NCBI GenBank assembly: GCA_934569195.1
Contig: CAKTKB010000029.1
Span: 1-14,295 of the forward strand
Source: an uncultured Oscillospiraceae bacterium
Lineage (GTDB): Bacteria > Bacillota > Clostridia > Oscillospirales > Oscillospiraceae
DNA length: 14,295 nucleotides
Direction: 5' to 3'
Every line of letters begins with the position of its first letter. Within the stretch, counting starts at the first letter, position 1. The notes beneath the pieces were generated by a model. It made no database searches and was not told where the DNA came from. It was given only the letters and a program-made list of their open reading frames with translations. Positions 14,001 to 14,295 of the stretch are shown piece by piece. The translations under genes and the position numbers were made by a program.

Positions 14001-14295
14001 CGACTGCTCCCGCAGGGGTTCCAGCTGAAGCTCCAGCTCCGAGACCTTGTCTCCGATCCGCAGCAGATTGTCCTGGGTTGCCGCCAGCTTCCGTTCCGCA
14101 TCCTCCTTGCGGTGGCGATACTTGGAAATGCCGGCCGCCTCCTCAAAGATTTCCCTGCGGTCCGCACTCTTCAGAGATAAAATTTCGTCGATCCGCCCCT
14201 GGCCCACATTGGAATAGCCCTCGCGGCCCATGCCGGTATCCATGAACAGCTCGTTGATGTCCCGCAGGCGGGCGGACTGGCGGTTGATGTAATAC
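11055..14295 (-). CDS. smc: Chromosome segregation protein Smc, N-terminus cut off by the window
   Basis: The main subunit of the Smc-ScpAB condensin, which loads near the origin and folds the chromosome. The visible 1079 residues begin inside the N-terminal ATPase half at YYINRQSARLRDINELF, so about 120 residues including the Walker A site lie beyond the right edge; an ATG at 14243 is internal, not the start. Then come FEEAAGISKYR, a long coiled coil rich in Q, E, A and L, the hinge (about 12630-13080, ending NPGGSMTGGS), the returning coiled coil, and the C-terminal half with signature LLSGGEKA (about 11342-11365) and Walker B CILDEIDAALDD (about 11250-11285). The frame is unbroken. It is the first gene of the operon seen here; any promoter is outside. 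The ftsY gene follows after 26 bases. Confidence 0.98.
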   Translation of the reverse strand, partial: YYINRQSARLRDINELFMDTGMGREGYSNVGQGRIDEILSLKSADRREIFEEAAGISKYRHRKEDAERKLAATQDNLLRIGDKVSELELQLEPLREQSEKARRYLELKDELRGVEVAVWLETLTRLSEAAKKAEEDYNSAAFVLQQAHDDLEALYRKAEEWSGTLHERDDALETVRVKVNMMEAAHQQLDGQIAVLRGSIANNQANVERIQEELRGQEDRSGGIAGQIRQAGQRVEEIEQTLEQRRQELEALRGELAAMTANAQGMTRQFLELRGKETTLAAELAGQEADVRGLQDSLDQSQTRMEELQEDLRSGAARKAQAQEQMDACCQALKQAGEKVTASRNAVSGYAMRREVRDQKLEAFTKQLQELTATLEAVTAKVRVFRAMERDYESYQKSVRMVMQEVQRGKLANIHGPVSRLLRTDDSYTVAIEIALGGAMQQIVVETEQDGKAAIAYLKRTGGGRATFLPMSAIVGRKLQETGLESCRGFIGIASDLVTCEDRYRNIVDNLLGRTVLVQDIDAAIGMAGKYRNRFKIVTLDGQVMNPGGSMTGGSVSKEAGILSRANELEKLSAQQKALERDKASMEAALSEAKRVSEQAAYQMNTAQEELRQAEDQVLRLQGQEKQHEILLGAITEAAEAAEKEYTALCRRRQTDAERCAQQRGKIQAYTQQLAQVRQTLAELEGSQSETAQSTAKLTDRLTELQTEQAALEAEKSTAQAHIADLQGLQQAMDGDRANKLALVEAMEADTRRQETQVRDLCARQGNNAAQKDQAQQQMQQLLTRRSEAEAAKTLAERQAQEKNRDILSMERACALLEQKKVTTAMEERQIIDKLWDSYGLTPGTAPEQSGQIESVAAGNRRIGELKRKIGVLGTPNLGAIEEYARVNERYSYLAAQRDDVLVSKRELESIIRDITQEMTGIFVEEFGKINHYFGQVFEEMFGGGKGQLLLEDPEQPLTCGIEIRVQPPGKQVKTITLLSGGEKAFVAIALYFSILKVRPTPFCILDEIDAALDDRNVERYASYLHNLSKKTQFIVITHRRGTMESADVLYGVTMQEQGVSKLLRLDLNQMEQYLGIAE

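Noticed and set aside
1..14295. Defence systems, prophage, insertion sequences, CRISPR arrays, tRNA or rRNA genes, riboswitches
   Set aside because: No transposase, integrase, direct or inverted repeats of the right size, spaced repeats, or conserved RNA folds were seen; nearly all bases are accounted for by housekeeping genes.

Overview
The window is ordinary chromosomal DNA from a fairly GC-rich low-GC-lineage Gram-positive (Firmicutes/Bacillota, class Clostridia). The closest fit is a gut-type Oscillospiraceae/Ruminococcaceae member; that rank is inferred from protein flavour and gene order, not tested. Supporting signs are strong AGGAGG-type Shine-Dalgarno sites, an efp gene followed by an acidic zinc-ribbon protein of the CD1247 type, an M24 peptidase just before efp (as in Bacillus yqhT-efp), the smc-ftsY pair, and a yhbY-nadD-yqeK-rsfS series. 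There is no sign of a mobile element, CRISPR array, tRNA or rRNA. The density of coding sequence is high: the longest gap without a gene is about 138 bases (3787-3924).

Layout, in the direction of transcription. On the minus strand a long operon enters from the right edge: smc (5' end cut off), ftsY, rdgB, yhbY, a fused nadD-yqeK, rsfS, leuS and a GH29 alpha-L-fucosidase-like gene (14295 down to 3925). Gaps in it are 37 bases or less, and two joints overlap. Next comes rpsU, a single-gene unit with a perfect-consensus promoter and its own terminator (about 3880 to 3555). Converging on it is the only plus-strand gene, an unrecognised 241-residue protein (2830-3555). Divergent from that gene, a third minus-strand unit starts with yqeG and an overlapping M24 aminopeptidase. 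Then efp follows, with its own promoter, and the acidic zinc-ribbon gene; a further gene may begin at the left edge.

Together the genes cover chromosome organisation (Smc), membrane protein targeting (FtsY), nucleotide pool cleaning (RdgB), ribosome assembly and silencing (YhbY, RsfS), NAD synthesis and probably Ap4A breakdown (NadD-YqeK), and translation (LeuS, S21, EF-P). The odd passengers are the short cytoplasmic fucosidase behind leuS and the plus-strand orphan. I did not find a convincing undescribed multi-gene system. The best leads are the orphan protein, the NadD-YqeK fusion, and a LeuRS whose editing-site and KMSKS signatures both depart from the usual form.
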